Source of the DNA: Cervus elaphus
Taxonomy: Eukaryota > Chordata > Mammalia > Artiodactyla > Cervidae
NCBI RefSeq assembly: GCF_910594005.1
Contig: NC_057831.1
Location: 42,738,001 to 42,802,000, forward strand
DNA: 64,000 nucleotides
Direction: 5' to 3'
The notes beneath the pieces were generated by a model that made no database searches, was not told the DNA's origin, and saw only the letters and a list, made by a program, of their open reading frames with translations. Below are positions 34,533 through 45,800 of this stretch, piece after piece. Every line of letters begins with the position of its first letter. Position 1 is the first letter of the stretch. Position numbers and translations under genes: made by a program.

Positions 34533-34895
34533 GTACTTCCCTGGCAGTGCAGTGGATAAGAATTTGTCTGACATTGCAGGGGATATGAGTACAACCCCTG
34601 GTCTGGGAAGAATCCACATGCTGCAGAGCAGTCAAGCCCATGAGGCGAAACTCCTGAGCCCGAGTGCTGCCACGACTGAAGCCTGCTTGCCCTAGAGCCA
34701 CACATCACGACTACTGAGCCAGCATGCTGCAACTGCTGAAGCCCACCTATCAAGAGGCTGTGATCTACAAGAGAAGCCACTACAATGAGAAGCCCACACA
34801 CCACAAGGAAGAGAAGTGCCCACTTGCCACAACTAGAGAAAGCTTGCCTGCAGCAATGAAGACCCAGTGCAGCCAAAAGAAAAATATTAACTTGC
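34533..34895 (+). mobile_element. CHR-type SINE, near full length
   Basis: Starts ACTTCCCTGGCAGTGCAGTG and carries the CHR body: GCTGCAACTGCTGAAGCCCA, GCCACTACAATGAGAAGCCC, CAATGAAGACCCAGTGCAGC and an A-rich end. The 158-codon minus frame (34472-34948) is merely antisense to this element. Confidence 0.85.
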
Positions 34896-35002
34896 CGAGT
34901 GGAGAATAAAGCTAAATATTTAAAATTGTTTTTTGATCTGTTTCTCAATGGACAATATTGAAGTAATATAATTTCTGCTTTGGCAAAATGGTAATGAGCC
35001 TC

Positions 35003-35211
35003 TTGCGCTTAGTCGCTCAGTGGTGTCTGACTCTTGTGAACCCATGGAATGTAGCCCACTGGGCTCCTCTGTCCATGGGGATTCTCCAGGTAAGAATATT
35101 GGAGTGGGTTGCCATGCCCTCCTCCAGGGAATCTTCCCAACCCAGGGATTGAACCCAGGTCTCCTGCATTGCAGGCGGATTCTTTACCACCTGGGCCACC
35201 AGGGAAGCCCA
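35003..35211 (-). mobile_element. Bov-tA SINE (first of three in tandem)
   Basis: Plus strand: TTAGTCGCTCAGTGGTGTCT, CCAGGTAAGAATATTGGAGT, TGCAGGCGGATTCTTTACCA, CACCAGGGAAGCCC. Confidence 0.93.
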
Positions 35212-35332
35212 AGAATACTGGAGTGGGTAGCCTATCCCTTCTCTAGGGGATCTTCCTGACCGAGGAGTTGAACCAGGGTCTCCTGCATTGTAGGCAGATT
35301 GTTTACCACCTGAGCTACCAGGGAAGACCTAA
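35212..35332 (-). mobile_element. Bov-tA SINE, headward part (second)
   Basis: Starts abruptly at AAGAATACTGGAGTGGGTAG, mid-body, directly after the first SINE's head, and runs to ACCACCTGAGCTACCAGGGA. The missing tail part suggests a tandem unit made by unequal exchange rather than a separate insertion. Confidence 0.88.
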
Positions 35333-35357
35333 TGAGCCTTGATGCTCCAATTTCTCA

Positions 35358-35540
35358 CGGGGTCTGACTCTTTTTGTGACTCATGGACTGTAGCCCATCA
35401 GGCTCCTCTGTCCATGGGATTTCCCAGGCAAGAATACTGGAGTGTGTAACCATGCCCTCCTCCAGGAGACCTTCCCCACCCAGGGATCAAACCCAGGTCT
35501 CCTGCATTGTAGGCAGATTCTTTATTACTGAACCACCTGG
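35358..35540 (-). mobile_element. Bov-tA SINE, partial (third)
   Basis: GACTCATGGACTGTAGCCCA, CCAGGCAAGAATACTGGAGT, TGTAGGCAGATTCTTTATTA and ending ACCACCTGG, then passing straight into BovB. The tRNA head is cut by the junction. Confidence 0.88.
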
Positions 35541-35785
35541 AATACTTTGGCCACCTGATGTGAAGAGCCAACTCTTTGGAAAAGACTCTGATGCTGGGTA
35601 AGATTGAAGGCAAAAGGAGAAGGGGGCTGCAGAGAATGAGATGGTTAGATATCATCACTGACTCAATGGACATGAATTTGAGCAAATTCTGGAAGATAGT
35701 GGAGGACTGAGAAGCCTAGTGTACTACAGTCCAGGGGGTTGCAAAGAGTTGGACACGCCTTAGCAACTAAACAACAAGAGGATTG
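35541..35785 (+). mobile_element. BovB LINE 3' end
   Basis: AATACTTTGGCCACCTGATG, GACTCTGATGCTGGGTAAGA, TGGTTAGATATCATCACTGA and a tail of GTTGGACACGCCTTAGCAAC. Sense BovB C-terminal coding region with stops. Lies in opposite orientation to the three SINEs. Confidence 0.88.
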
Positions 35786-36399
35786 TTGACAATAATTGTG
35801 CCTCAAAAGTGTGAATTATTTAGTGAATTAAAATTCACTTCAGTAACTCATTCTGATTGTACAGGTGTGGACAATAGTCTTAAAAATGTGTGTAGACATT
35901 GAACCCCTCTGGACACAGTAGGTCAGTGACTCACCAAGACATGCCATGACCTTCTTTTATTTTCAAAGAGAAACCTGGCCATCTGTACATCCTACACTCA
36001 CCAGCTAATTGCTCCTTCTTCTTCACATGGCTCTAGGTGCTCATAGATGAGTTATTCCCAGAAGAAGATTAAAGAGTTTTTAATCTTTGAATCTAAGACT
36101 AGCCCCTGTGTTTTTTTTTTTTTTTTTCCCAAACAGAACCACTTGGTAGAGCTGGTACTTACCTACCTCATTACTGGTAGTGACTGAATGTTTTAAGTGT
36201 ATATTCCATTACCTACAACCGTTGGGAATCCTGGGACTTAAGCTTTGACATATTGTCTGTGAGCTTGGGTATCTCTGAATGTGGTAATAGCTGAATGCAG
36301 TAATAACTCTTTTTTTTTTTTTTTTCTGGTGTTGAGTTCAAATCAGCTATCACTGAAGGCAAATGTGTAGGGTTGAGGCACTTATGTCAGTGACTTACA
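35786..36399. other. Unassigned, with two long T tracts
   Basis: T runs at about 36111-36128 and 36309-36325. No element body could be assigned on either side of them. Confidence 0.35.
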
Positions 36400-36545
36400 T
36401 TTACTCTACACATACATCACCAAAGGATTTTATGAAAATTCATATTCTGACTCACTAGGTCCACAGAGAGGCCTGAGATTCTGCATTTTCTCAAGGGATG
36501 CTGATGAAACTGGTCCTTAGAGAGTACTTTGAATGGTAAGGATTA
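36400..36545 (+). mobile_element. MER5-like hAT-Charlie fragment
   Basis: TCTGACTCACTAGGTCCACA, GGCCTGAGATTCTGCATTTT, GGGATGCTGATGAAACTGGT, TTAGAGAGTACTTTGAATGG follow the right half of MER5A-type elements. Confidence 0.62.
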
Positions 36546-36789
36546 GTTGGCGAGTGAACCTGATGTACTACCCATAAATCATAGCTCAAGGTAGCTCTGT
36601 TGTTTTCCTTTTATTGTTACATGCCCAGTGATTTTAATTAAGGTTTTAAAGAAGCAACTTAAATTTATAGTTGTAATTGAATGCATTTTATGAAGAAATA
36701 TATGCTACAGAGATGTTCACAATTTGGGATAAAGAAGCTCTCATTTCAGCTAAAACCCTCATCCATGTCAGGGGTTCATTGCGTATACA

Positions 36790-37005
36790 TTTAGGGAACT
36801 CCTTCACATATGTTGTTGTATTTGCACCTTAATTACCTCTGTGAGGCTGACCAGCTGAATATTTTGCTAACACATTTTTACAGATAATTCAAATGAGAAA
36901 CAGCAGTGAGTGACACCATCCAAGATCACACAAAGCATTGTGACAAAGCAGGGATCTGAGACAAGGATCCCAGCTCTTAGTTTGGTGGTAGAGCCATCTA
37001 ACAAA
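36790..37005 (-). mobile_element. MIR SINE
   Basis: Reverse-complement MIR: CACATTTTTACAGATAATTC, CATCCAAGATCACACAAAGC, AGCAGGGATCTGAGACAAGG. Confidence 0.65.
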
Positions 37006-37467
37006 GTTGTTTTCATTCTATCCTTCCAAAACCCACTGGATTGCTTGCCTTGCTTCATATAAACTAAAATTGTTATACATGCTTATACTATGCTTAACTA
37101 TTATCAATGTCATTACCGTTGTCACCCAAAACATGACGTGATAGTGCTTATGACACTTATGTTTAAGGACTATTTTGCATAGTACACTGGATATACAAAG
37201 GCACATAGGAGTCAAGGCCTGCTGCTCAAATACCATACAAATGATTTTCATGATAATATAAAAGAGGAGATTTGAAATATCAAATTACAAATATCAAATC
37301 AAATGAATTAATACAGTTTTGTTAGATGCTTAGTATTTCATGAAAACTCAAATAATGTCACTATCAAACAGGTGTCTAAACAGTAAAAGCTATCTAATAT
37401 TGAAGCCTTTAGTGGTCAAGGAAATCTCAATAGAGGGAGTAAGATTTTCAGTAGCTCTTGGAAGAAG
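37006..37467. other. Unassigned DNA
   Basis: No gene or repeat recognised. Contains a short AAATATCAAAT duplication at about 37,275-37,300. Confidence 0.35.
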
Positions 37468-37728
37468 TAAAGTCACAGTGGTTAAAAGCCAAGCTCTGGG
37501 GTTTTGTTGCCTGGATTTGAATTACAGCTCAACCACTTCCATGCTGTGTGAATTTGGGTTAAGTAATTCAGTTACTCTCAGAAGTAACTCTGAGCCTAAA
37601 CTTTCTCATTGGTAAGCTGGGGAGAAAATAATTAGTTCTACCTCAGGTCTTGTTGACAAAATTAAGTAAGACATTAAAAAAAAAACCACATAGTATACTG
37701 CCTGATAAATGTTAAATGCTCTGTGAGT
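37468..37728 (+). mobile_element. MIR SINE, full length
   Basis: CACAGTGGTTAAAAGCCAAG, CTGGATTTGAATTACAGCTC, TGTGTGAATTTGGGTTAAGT, TAAATGTTAAATGCTCTGTG: head, core and tail are all present. Confidence 0.82.
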
Positions 37729-37744
37729 GGGGGTAATTTGGTTG

Positions 37745-37968
37745 TGCATTTACCATGTTCTGAGCACTATTTACTTGTGTCTACTCTTTTCATCTTGACA
37801 GCAACACCATGATGTCGTGTATTATTATTCTCATTTTAAAGATATGGATACAAAATCCAGAGTGATTCAATGACTTCTCTTAACTCACACAATTTGGGAT
37901 TGTGAGAAATGTGATTAAAACCCAGGTATCTGGCCTTACACCCATGTTCTTTATTCACCTATACTAAC
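37745..37968 (-). mobile_element. MIR SINE, opposite to its neighbour
   Basis: ATTATTATTCTCATTTTAAA, GTGATTCAATGACTTCTCTT, AAACCCAGGTATCTGGCCTT are reverse-complement MIR. With the previous element it forms an inverted pair separated by about 16 bases. Confidence 0.78.
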
Positions 37969-38097
37969 TGTACAGACATCCTTTCTATTGTTGCTACCAG
38001 CAGGACTGCCACCGCCATACCAGCCTACTACTTTTGTTGTTATTCTTGTGATTGCTGTTGTTATCATTTGTGTTGTATGCCATTAAGATTTTAGGAA

Positions 38098-38400
38098 AGC
38101 TGAAAAAAGTAAGGTGAAGTGGGTTACATTGGGGAGAGAGGTAAAGTTAGAAAGCTGGAGATCCACATGGCCTGATAGAGAGCTGTCGGGCTAGTTTGAC
38201 TGAGTTGGAGAACTTTTTGTGGTGAAAGCGTAGGAAATTAAGTTGCAGAAGGAGGTTGGCACCAGACCACAGATGATCTTTAATACCATTCTAACATGAT
38301 AGAGCTTTGTTCTGAGAAAAATGAGGGATTTTAAATCTCTTTTGATAAGGGCATGATTAAGTTGCGTCACTGTTTAGAATACAGTGGAGGGGAAGGAAAG
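38098..38400 (-). mobile_element. L2 LINE internal 3' region
   Basis: Reverse-complement of the region upstream of the L2 UTR (GGCACCAGACCACAGATGAT, GAGCTTTGTTCTGAGAAAAA, GGGCATGATTAAGTTGCGTC). Confidence 0.5.
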
Positions 38401-38502
38401 AGAGACAAGGGGGGTGATTAGTAATACACATTTAATGTTGAGTCATTCATTCATTCACTTATCACCCGTCCATACACCCCATCCACTTTGAGACCCATTA
38501 CT

Positions 38503-38680
38503 GCTTCTGCTGCTGCTAAGTCGCTTTAGTCGCGTCCGACTCTGTGTGACCCCATAGACAGCAGCCCTCCAGGCTCCTCTGTCCCTGGGATTCTCCAGGC
38601 AAGAATACTGGAGTGGGTTGCCATTTCCTTCTCCAACGCATGCATGCATGCTAAATCGCTTCAGTTGTGTCCGATTAGGA
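38503..38680 (-). mobile_element. BovA2 SINE, truncated
   Basis: CTGCTGCTGCTAAGTCGCTT, CCAGGCAAGAATACTGGAGT, CCATTTCCTTCTCCAACGCA, then only the start of a second unit (CTAAATCGCTTCAGTTGTGT). One and a bit monomers. Confidence 0.88.
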
Positions 38681-40224
38681 ATATAGGTAAGAAGGTCTTA
38701 GCTATTCTAGGACAACAGACACAGTCATAGACTCACATACACACACATATACTGTGTTCGAAGAAACACATATATAAATGTGGCTATAAAGTAATGAGGC
38801 TAACTGTACAAGGCTCTTGTGAAATCTATTACTCTCTAGCCTTGGCTCCTATATAAGAAATATATCAGAAAATAAAGTCGGGAAATCAGTCACACTGCTT
38901 AGAAGTTCTTCATCCATGTGGTGCACTTAGTGGATATGTGGTGGAAGGAACTTCTATGGTGGGGAAATTCCCACCAGTCACAGCTTTATAACTGCCTACT
39001 GATAATACACACAGCTCTACAATGGCAGTGGTGAAATTGGCTTTTACTTCCTTAAACCATCATTGTATTGAACCATGTAACCAGAAAATCACACTGTGGT
39101 AATCTTTCTCTACACTAATCCGTCCATGAGTGCTTAATGACTTATCTGTTCATCTTGGAGATAATAAACCTTGCATTGAAGCAATAGCTGTCTTGGTGAC
39201 TTTGCATAAATCATTATTTGTAAAAGTGAAGGAAAACCTATGGATAGGAACCAAGGACTGGGATTGCTCAACTTTTCAGAATTAACTCTGGTAATTGCTA
39301 TGACTGCATTAGAAATGCACGGAACAAATAGATGCAGACCAAAAAGTAAATATTATCTCTCGAAGTGATCAATATAACAACTTCTAACACAGGATGGGCA
39401 ATTATTAAATAGCATAGCAAGGTTATTCAGAGCAAAAAAACATTGTGATGAAATGCCTACTAGGTAGAAAATAGGAAACAGATAAAGACCTATAGAAACA
39501 TGGAGAGTTATTCTTCTGTAGCTAGAACTCATGTTGCTGTCTTACAAGAAAGTGTACGTAGAAAATAGTTATTAAAATGGTACAACTTACAATTTTAAAA
39601 CAAGCTTTTTCCAATGATTTAAAAATATTACTTCATTTAAAATAGTTTTCTCAAGGCAGGAGACCAATTTTCTTCCCAAGTGAGATTTGTACCATCTTGT
39701 TTTTCAGCTCCTCCTGTCATACCTCGAGTCACTGTTGAATCACTCCATTTCTCAGTATCCTACTAAGCTAAGAGAACATAAACATTTTCTTGAAGCAAAG
39801 ACAGATAGAATTTTTCCCCAAACACAGATTCACAAGAAAACAAGGCAAAGATAAATTGAAGAGAGAAGCAGGACACTATATTTAGGCCAGGTACCTGATT
39901 TCCACAAGACTTTATCCTAATTCCTTTTAGACTGTTGTCCCAGAGGCTGATTTCGTTGTTCAAGAAGCAGACACACCTACAGGTGGATAGCTCAGCCAGC
40001 AGTAAATACCCTTAGATTAGTAACAGACCAGTAAGCAACACACTCCTGAGTCTGAAGTGATAGAATATCACACTGATGGATTAGCCAATGGTTCAGAGTT
40101 TGCACATGGAAGCTTTGTTTCTTTCTTTCTGTTTCCATTTAATTATTTCTCCTCTTTATAACTTTTTATACACTTTCTGCCTTCTCCTCTACTCCTCTTC
40201 CTTTCTTTATGCTTTCTTTTACTC
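38681..40224. other. Unassigned DNA, 1.5 kb
   Basis: No gene or repeat recognised. Includes a pyrimidine-rich stretch at about 40,110-40,220 (TTTCTTTCTTTCTG and TCCTCTTCCTTTCTTT). Confidence 0.35.
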
Positions 40225-40555
40225 CTCCTACCTAGATTGCTACAATAATCTCCTAACTTGTTCCCCTAATTCTACTCTTGCCCCTAAAGATGTCTGCACA
40301 CAGAGACATCTTTTTAGGACGCAAGTCACATCATAACCCTCCTCTGCAAAATACTGTGCCTTGGCTTCTCATTTTACCCAAGTCTAGGCTAAAGCCCATG
40401 CAGAGGATATAAGGTCCTATAAGGCCCAGTTCTCTGTTTACTTGCAGAGTTTATCTCTTCCTTCTTTCTCCCAGACAAGACAACTCCACTCCCAACTTTG
40501 TGCTCTTTTGTTGGCGCTTTCCTCAATATCTGAACGACTGACTCTCACCTTCTTC

Positions 40556-40933
40556 AAGACTTTTCTTGTTGTTGTTCAGTTGCTCAATCATGTCTGATTC
40601 TTTGCAATCCCATGGACTGCAGCAAGCCAGGCTTTCCTGTCCATGACCAGCTCCCGGAGTTTACTCAAACTCATGTCCATTTAGTCAGTGATACCATCCA
40701 ACCATCTCATCCTCTGTCATCCCCTTCTCCTCCTGCCCTCAATCTTTCCCAGCATCAGGGTCTTTTCCAATGAATTGGCTCTTCGCATCAGATGGTCAAA
40801 GTATTGGAACTTCAGCTTTGACATCAGTCTTTCCAGTGAATATTCAGGGCTGATTTCCTTTAGGATTGATTGGTTTGATCTCCTTAATGTCCAAGGGACT
40901 GTCAGGAGCCTTTAGGGCAAAAAGGCTTTGCTT
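40556..40933 (-). mobile_element. BovB LINE 3' end inserted in L2
   Basis: Element about 40568-40921. Plus strand: TGTTGTTCAGTTGCTCAATC, ACTCAAACTCATGTCCATTT, CCCAGCATCAGGGTCTTTTC, AATATTCAGGGCTGATTTCC. AAGACTTTTCTT (40556-40567) and AAGGCTTTGCTT (40922-40933) form a 12-base target duplication with two differences. Confidence 0.88.
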
Positions 40934-41021
40934 AAATCTCACCTTCTCAGTGACCACTGACTGTCTTGTTTAAGATTGAAATCAACTCTTTCTCCTCTCC
41001 CTTAACCCTGACATTCTTTTC

Positions 41022-41085
41022 TTTAAGTAATTTTTATTGAAGTGTAGTTGATTTACAATGTTGCATTAGCTAACTGGTATTCTTG
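41022..41085 (-). mobile_element. L1 3' tip fragment
   Basis: TTTTTATTGAAGTGTAGTTG, ATTTACAATGTTGCATTAGC is the reverse complement of a common artiodactyl L1 3' end, about 60 bases long. Confidence 0.55.
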
Positions 41086-41307
41086 ATTTCCTTTACCTTA
41101 TACTTTTTAGCACATTACAAAATTTATATATTTATTATGTTTATTGTTTATTACGTCTTCTTACACTAGAATGTAATCTCTAGCAGAAAGGGATCTTTGC
41201 TTGTTCAATGATATGGTCTGAGAAAAGCAGGCACTTAATAAACATATTTGTCAAAAATTGAAAGTAACCTATCTTCCAAGTGGGAGATAGAGAAGATAGT
41301 CAAATAT

Positions 41308-41557
41308 AACAACATTGGTGGGCTTCCCAGGTGGTGCTAGTGATAAAGAACATGCCTGCCAATGCAGGAGACACAAGAGACGCCGTTCGACCCCAAGGTC
41401 GAGAAGATCCCCTGGAGGAGGGCATGGAAACCCACTGCAGTATTCTTGCCTGATTAATTCCATGGACAGAGGAGCCAGGCTGGTTACAGTCTATAGGGTC
41501 ACAAAGGGTCGGACACAAGTGAAGCAACTTAGCATGCACCCATGCAACACCATTGGT
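41308..41557 (+). mobile_element. Bov-tA SINE with target duplications
   Basis: Element 41320-41545: head GGGCTTCCCAGGTGGTGCTA, a CCGTTCGACCCCAAGGTCGA B-box region, tail GTCGGACACAAGTGAAGCAA. AACAACATTGGT and AACACCATTGGT flank it. Confidence 0.92.
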
Positions 41558-41684
41558 AAGTGTGAAGATGAAGATCTGTAGTTACTTTTAAAGTAAAAAT
41601 AGAATTTTTTTCTTCTCTGTTAGCATGGGCGTGAAGACAACAATTGAGGAAATGATCAGAGAAATGGTAACATCAGTGTAGGAT

Positions 41685-41978
41685 TTGGGAACATGATGAG
41701 AATCTCACCAGGTAGACAAGAATATCATGGGTAATGGAAAGCATTCCAGGTAGGAGGAACAGCATTTGAAATGGCACTGATGTGTGAAAGAACAAGATAC
41801 TTGGTGTATATATTGGTGGGAAGAAAGTGCAAAAAATATCGCCAGGTGTATTATAGGGAATATATATGGGAGAGGTTGGAAATGAGGTTGCATAGGTGGA
41901 GCCATGGAGGAGTGAGATGATGATGAGTCTCACTTGCAAAGCCAAAGAGATTATATTTGTCCTAAAGGCTACAAGTAT
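41685..41978 (-). mobile_element. L2 LINE internal 3' region
   Basis: Reverse-complement L2 phrases: GGAAAGCATTCCAGGTAGGA, GGAACAGCATTTGAAATGGC, GAGAGGTTGGAAATGAGGTT, CAAAGAGATTATATTTGTCC. Overlapping minus-strand frames (41673-42224) are artefacts spanning this L2 and the next SINE. Confidence 0.55.
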
Positions 41979-42298
41979 TGGATTTCCCTGGTGGCTCAGT
42001 GGTAAAGAAGCTTCATGCCAACATAGTAGACACAGGTTCGAACCCTGGCCCAGGAAGATCCCACGTGCCGTGGAGCCACGAAACCTGTGCACTCCAACTA
42101 CCGAACTTGTGCTCTGGAGCCTGAGAGCTGCAAATACTGAGCCCGCATGCCCTTGAACCTGTGCTCTGCAATAAGAGAAGCCACTGCCATGAGAAGCCCT
42201 CGCACTGCAACTAGAGAGTAGCACCCGTTTGCTGCAACTAGAGCAAAGCCCGAGGAGCAGTGAAGACCCAGCAAGCCAAAAAATAAAGAAATAAAAGA
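41979..42298 (+). mobile_element. CHR-type SINE, full length
   Basis: GGATTTCCCTGGTGGCTCAG head, CCACGTGCCGTGGAGCCACG, CTGCAACTAGAGCAAAGCCC, GTGAAGACCCAGCAAGCCAA and a terminal AAAAAATAAAGAAATAAAA tail. tRNA-like head with both pol III boxes readable. Confidence 0.88.
41993..42045 (+). promoter_or_regulatory. RNA polymerase III A and B boxes of the CHR SINE
   Basis: A box TGGCTCAGTGG at 41993-42003 and B box GGTTCGAACCC at 42035-42045. Both fit tRNA-gene consensus and their spacing is tRNA-like. This is the best preserved internal pol III promoter in the window. Confidence 0.6.
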
Positions 42299-42494
42299 CA
42301 CCAGGTGTTCACTGAAGGACTGAGCAATATCGAATCTATCTGCCCAACAAGTCTCTCTTATATGAGAAATAACCTTCTCTTCACTTTATATCCAACTTCA
42401 ATCTCTCCCTTATTTCTATGTTACCCTTCATTCTGATTTCTTGAAGACTCATCTAAAAACATAATCTTCTACCCATCATATACCTTAGGTTTTC

Positions 42495-43012
42495 TCAAAT
42501 GGCATAAAATAACAGAGATTTATTGCTTCTTATGGAATTCAGACAAGTCTCAGTGGACAGTTCTGGGGAAATGTCATCACTTAAGTTACTCATCTGACTA
42601 CATTCCATTCTATCTGGACTGGGCTGGAAGGTCTATGCTTAATTCATTTACAAGCCTGGCACCTCTGCATGGTCTCTCTTTGACTCTCTCTCCCTTTCTT
42701 TTCTCCTTTCCTCCCTTCTCTCTTTCTCTCTCTCCACATTGAGTGTTATCACTTAATAACCTTGCTACCTTCTTTATGACATGGAGGTCGGCTTCCCTTG
42801 AGAGCACAGAAGGCAGAGCTGCCAGACCTCTTCAAAGTGAGGACTGAAACTCAACAAACTCAGTTCTGCACATCCCGATAATTACAAGGCCAGCCCAGAT
42901 TCAAAGAGAATGATTGAAATAGACTTTCCCTCTTGATGAAGGCACAGGCTGTGTATACAGGGAGAAGGGGAATTGATGACAGCCATTTTTGGAGACTCTC
43001 TACCACAATGGG
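42495..43012 (-). mobile_element. Probable old LTR (MaLR/ERVL-like)
   Basis: Starts with AAATAACAGAGATTTATTGC and ends GGAGACTCTCTACCACAA, typical of a reversed old LTR. Inside is a pyrimidine-rich tract (42672-42738). Family not certain. Confidence 0.45.
42672..42738. repeat. Polypyrimidine (CT)n tract
   Basis: TCTCTCTTTGACTCTCTCTC, then CCCTTCTCTCTTTCTCTCTC, interrupted by very few purines. Confidence 0.8.
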
Positions 43013-45619
43013 ATAGAAGGAAGAAAATCCATGTTCCAGGTATGCAAAGAGAAAACCCAGGATTTCAGTTGCCCAGAGGCTATTGGCTGAAGTTTATTTT
43101 ATGGGTGAAGTTTTCATACCCATAGAGGGAAATATAGTATTTTTTTTCTAGAAGGCAGAAATTCTTTCATAGTGCCGTGGATTTTCTAGCAAAAGTTTCA
43201 GGGCTTAAGGAAAAAAAAAAAAAAAACTAATGTATTTGAAATTTCATTTTGATGTTCAGACTCAGTTCACTCTGAGGAGTAAAAGTAGTTTGGACATGAA
43301 AGTGTCACACTAAATTAGTCTCTGCTTGGCCTTTTGGGAGATGGTAAAATTAGGATTTGCCGTGAAAACATGTAAGAATTTGAATCTCACAGGTAAGGCT
43401 GATGTTTGGGAACCATATGAGGCTGGGATAGTAGATGCAGGACGCCCTCTCCTTCTGAGGGTTTCCTCCCTCTGTGGCAGCACTCAGCTCCTTTGGGACC
43501 CAGGTTTATTCATTATTCAGGGCTTGTCATCTATGGCTTCTTGTCCTTTTAGGAAGTCTTGACTTTCCTTGGATTTTCTTACCGGAGTTGGTGCCTCCAC
43601 TTTGACCCTCCATGAGGTTTCTCTGCCTGCCTTTAGGCTTTACCTTCTGGAGTGGATGTGCGTCTCCGTCTCCTTTCTTGTTAGGGGAACAAAAGATTTT
43701 TCATATCCTTTGATTTTAGAGCAACGGAAGTTTCTGCCTTTTGAGCTTTGACCTTTTCCTTTGGAAAATTGAGCTACACATTCTTGAGGCTTCCTGTGAC
43801 CTCTTCCCTGAGGCTGTACCAGGGTTCTGGGGTCAGTACAAAGTACCGATACACTGGTTCTGTTGAGAAGTGGATGGTCCTGGCTTCCACCGCCCACCGT
43901 CCATTTAAAGAATCTTTGGTAAGATTGTGAGCCCTGGGCCCTAGGCTTTCTGAGACACTATGTGGTCAATCACTGAATTTTTGCCTACCATCTGATGTCA
44001 CAGGAAGTAATGTGCATGTATCCTCAGTATGTAGAACCATGTGACTTTTCTTCCTACCAATTCTCTTCCAGCCAGGAAAATCTCTTTTAATGATGGGTAT
44101 CCCTCTTACCTCTAGGCCTACTATTATTAATGGGTTTACACTCTTGGCTATAAAAGCCAGGAGTCTTATCACAATTCTCTCTTGGTCTGAGCCTGTTGCC
44201 TGCTTGAATGGGGTCAAAGGACATGGGAAAGACAGAGAAAACATAAATTAATAATGTAAAACTCTTTCTGCCTCATTTTCATGTCACTTCCAATCAAAGA
44301 TGATTTGTCCACATGTCTCTACCTCCCAAAGGGACCGCTAGGTAGTCTGTTAAACAGTTATATCTAAGTGAATATGATAACTCAGAACAGTGAGAGAAGC
44401 TGTTTGAGTTTCTACAATCCTCATCCTGGCATATGTGTCCATTTCAATAGTCGCCTTCTGGAGAAAATGCCTAATTTTGTTGGTCATTCAAAGGAACGAC
44501 ATGCTTTTCAACCTAGGTAGAAACAGAGGGATAGAATGAGAGTGGGCAGGGAAGTTCGGGCTTATTTCATTATAATACTCAAGTATCAGATTATTCAGGC
44601 TGTGGTAGAATAGGGTCATTGATGTGCCCATGTTGGCACACGTAACAAAGATGCTAACATCCGAATATCACTTGACAATATCGGCAGCACTTTTCTACCC
44701 ACAATTTCATTTGAACCTGGATTCTAAACTCATAGGATATTGGCATTGACAGTAATTTACTTACTTTCTCTTCCCATCCAACAGAAGAGTCTGTATTAAA
44801 AACCTAATGGACACTTGAAGTGACTTGCCTTGGAGAATTCAGGCAACAGGGAGTCCATGACTTTAGGATGCCAAGTATATTAAAAGCACATTTCTACTTG
44901 CTCAGGAGAGTTTTTGTTTTGAACAGAGCTGATAGCTATATCATCCGTAAATTCCTTTCATTAGCCTCAGTGTGAGAAAGAAAGAGCCAGCTTTTGGAGT
45001 TAAGCATACATTCATCAAAATGGCAACTTAGTCACTGACTGGGGATTTTGGGCAAGTGGTACAAGCACTATGAACGTCCACGAGCTCTCCTGTAAAATCC
45101 TGAGCATCTACTGACCACACAGAATTGCTTTGCACATTAAAAGAAATGGTGAACTGTGACCCTTAAAGGTTCAAAATAATAATACCTCATTTGGTCCTCA
45201 CCCAATGAAGGGAACTTTACAATGAACATCATGTATTGTATCATGTTATAATACACCAGGTTTCCTTTCAGGCTCTAAGCCACTGCTTTAATTGTGCGCC
45301 TGTCAGTTTTGTGAAGCCTTCTCCTCTCTCATGGACTGTTTCCAACATGCTAAAACCATGTAACATCATGTCTTCCACCTAAGGGTCAGTCAAGAGCCAT
45401 TCTGAGCTGAGTGAACCTCACCAAAGTCTGTATGGACTCAGCCATGGGTTTTGCAGACCTCGTTTCTCTGGCTAAGGGCTCTTCTCCCTTTATTTAAGAG
45501 TTCTATTAAATTCTTGATTATTGACCTTATTGTACACTTGATATTTTTTCTTTATAATTTGTTCCTTCTTCTTCATATGACATCATCATGCATAGCACAC
45601 TCATCTTCTCAGTTATTTG
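43013..45619. other. Unassigned DNA, 2.6 kb
   Basis: A run at 43210-43226. Short frames on both strands (43326-44244) without domains. The 43,270-44,260 part has a compositional feel unlike the AT-rich flanks and could be a decayed retroviral or unique segment. I cannot assign it. Confidence 0.3.
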
Positions 45620-45800
45620 TGCCAGAAACTGGGAATTGTAATTTGCCTTCATCCTTGGCCCAAATGCCACATTTAATTAGTCATGAAGTTCTGTCAGTTC
45701 TACCTCCAAATTACATCTCAAATCTGTTCCCATCTCTTCATTGCCCCTGCCCGGGCCAGACTTGCACCATCCCTCCCTGGAACTGTCACAAGAGCTTTCC
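45620..45800 (+). mobile_element. L2 LINE internal 3' region
   Basis: TTGCCTTCATCCTTGGCCCA, TGTCAGTTCTACCTCCAAAT, ACATCTCAAATCTGTTCCCA follow the L2 order upstream of the segment seen at 40225. Confidence 0.6.

Larger units (their letters stand above)
40225..41255 (+). mobile_element. L2 LINE, long copy with two later insertions
   Basis: The region reads as one L2 in order: ATTGCTACAATAATCTCCTA, GTCACATCATAACCCTCCTC, CTATAAGGCCCAGTTCTCTG, TTCAAGACTTTT | BovB | AAATCTCACCTTCTCAGTGA, TTAACCCTGACATTC | short L1 piece | TTACACTAGAATGTAATCTC, GGCACTTAATAAACATATTT. It is the most complete L2 in the window. Confidence 0.68.

Noticed and set aside
34472..34948. 158-codon minus-strand open frame with hydrophobic stretches
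   Set aside because: Antisense to a CHR SINE. The same low-stop pattern recurs in the CHR copy at 41979-42298.
41673..42224. 183-codon minus-strand open frame
   Set aside because: Spans an antisense CHR SINE and the adjoining L2; no domain.
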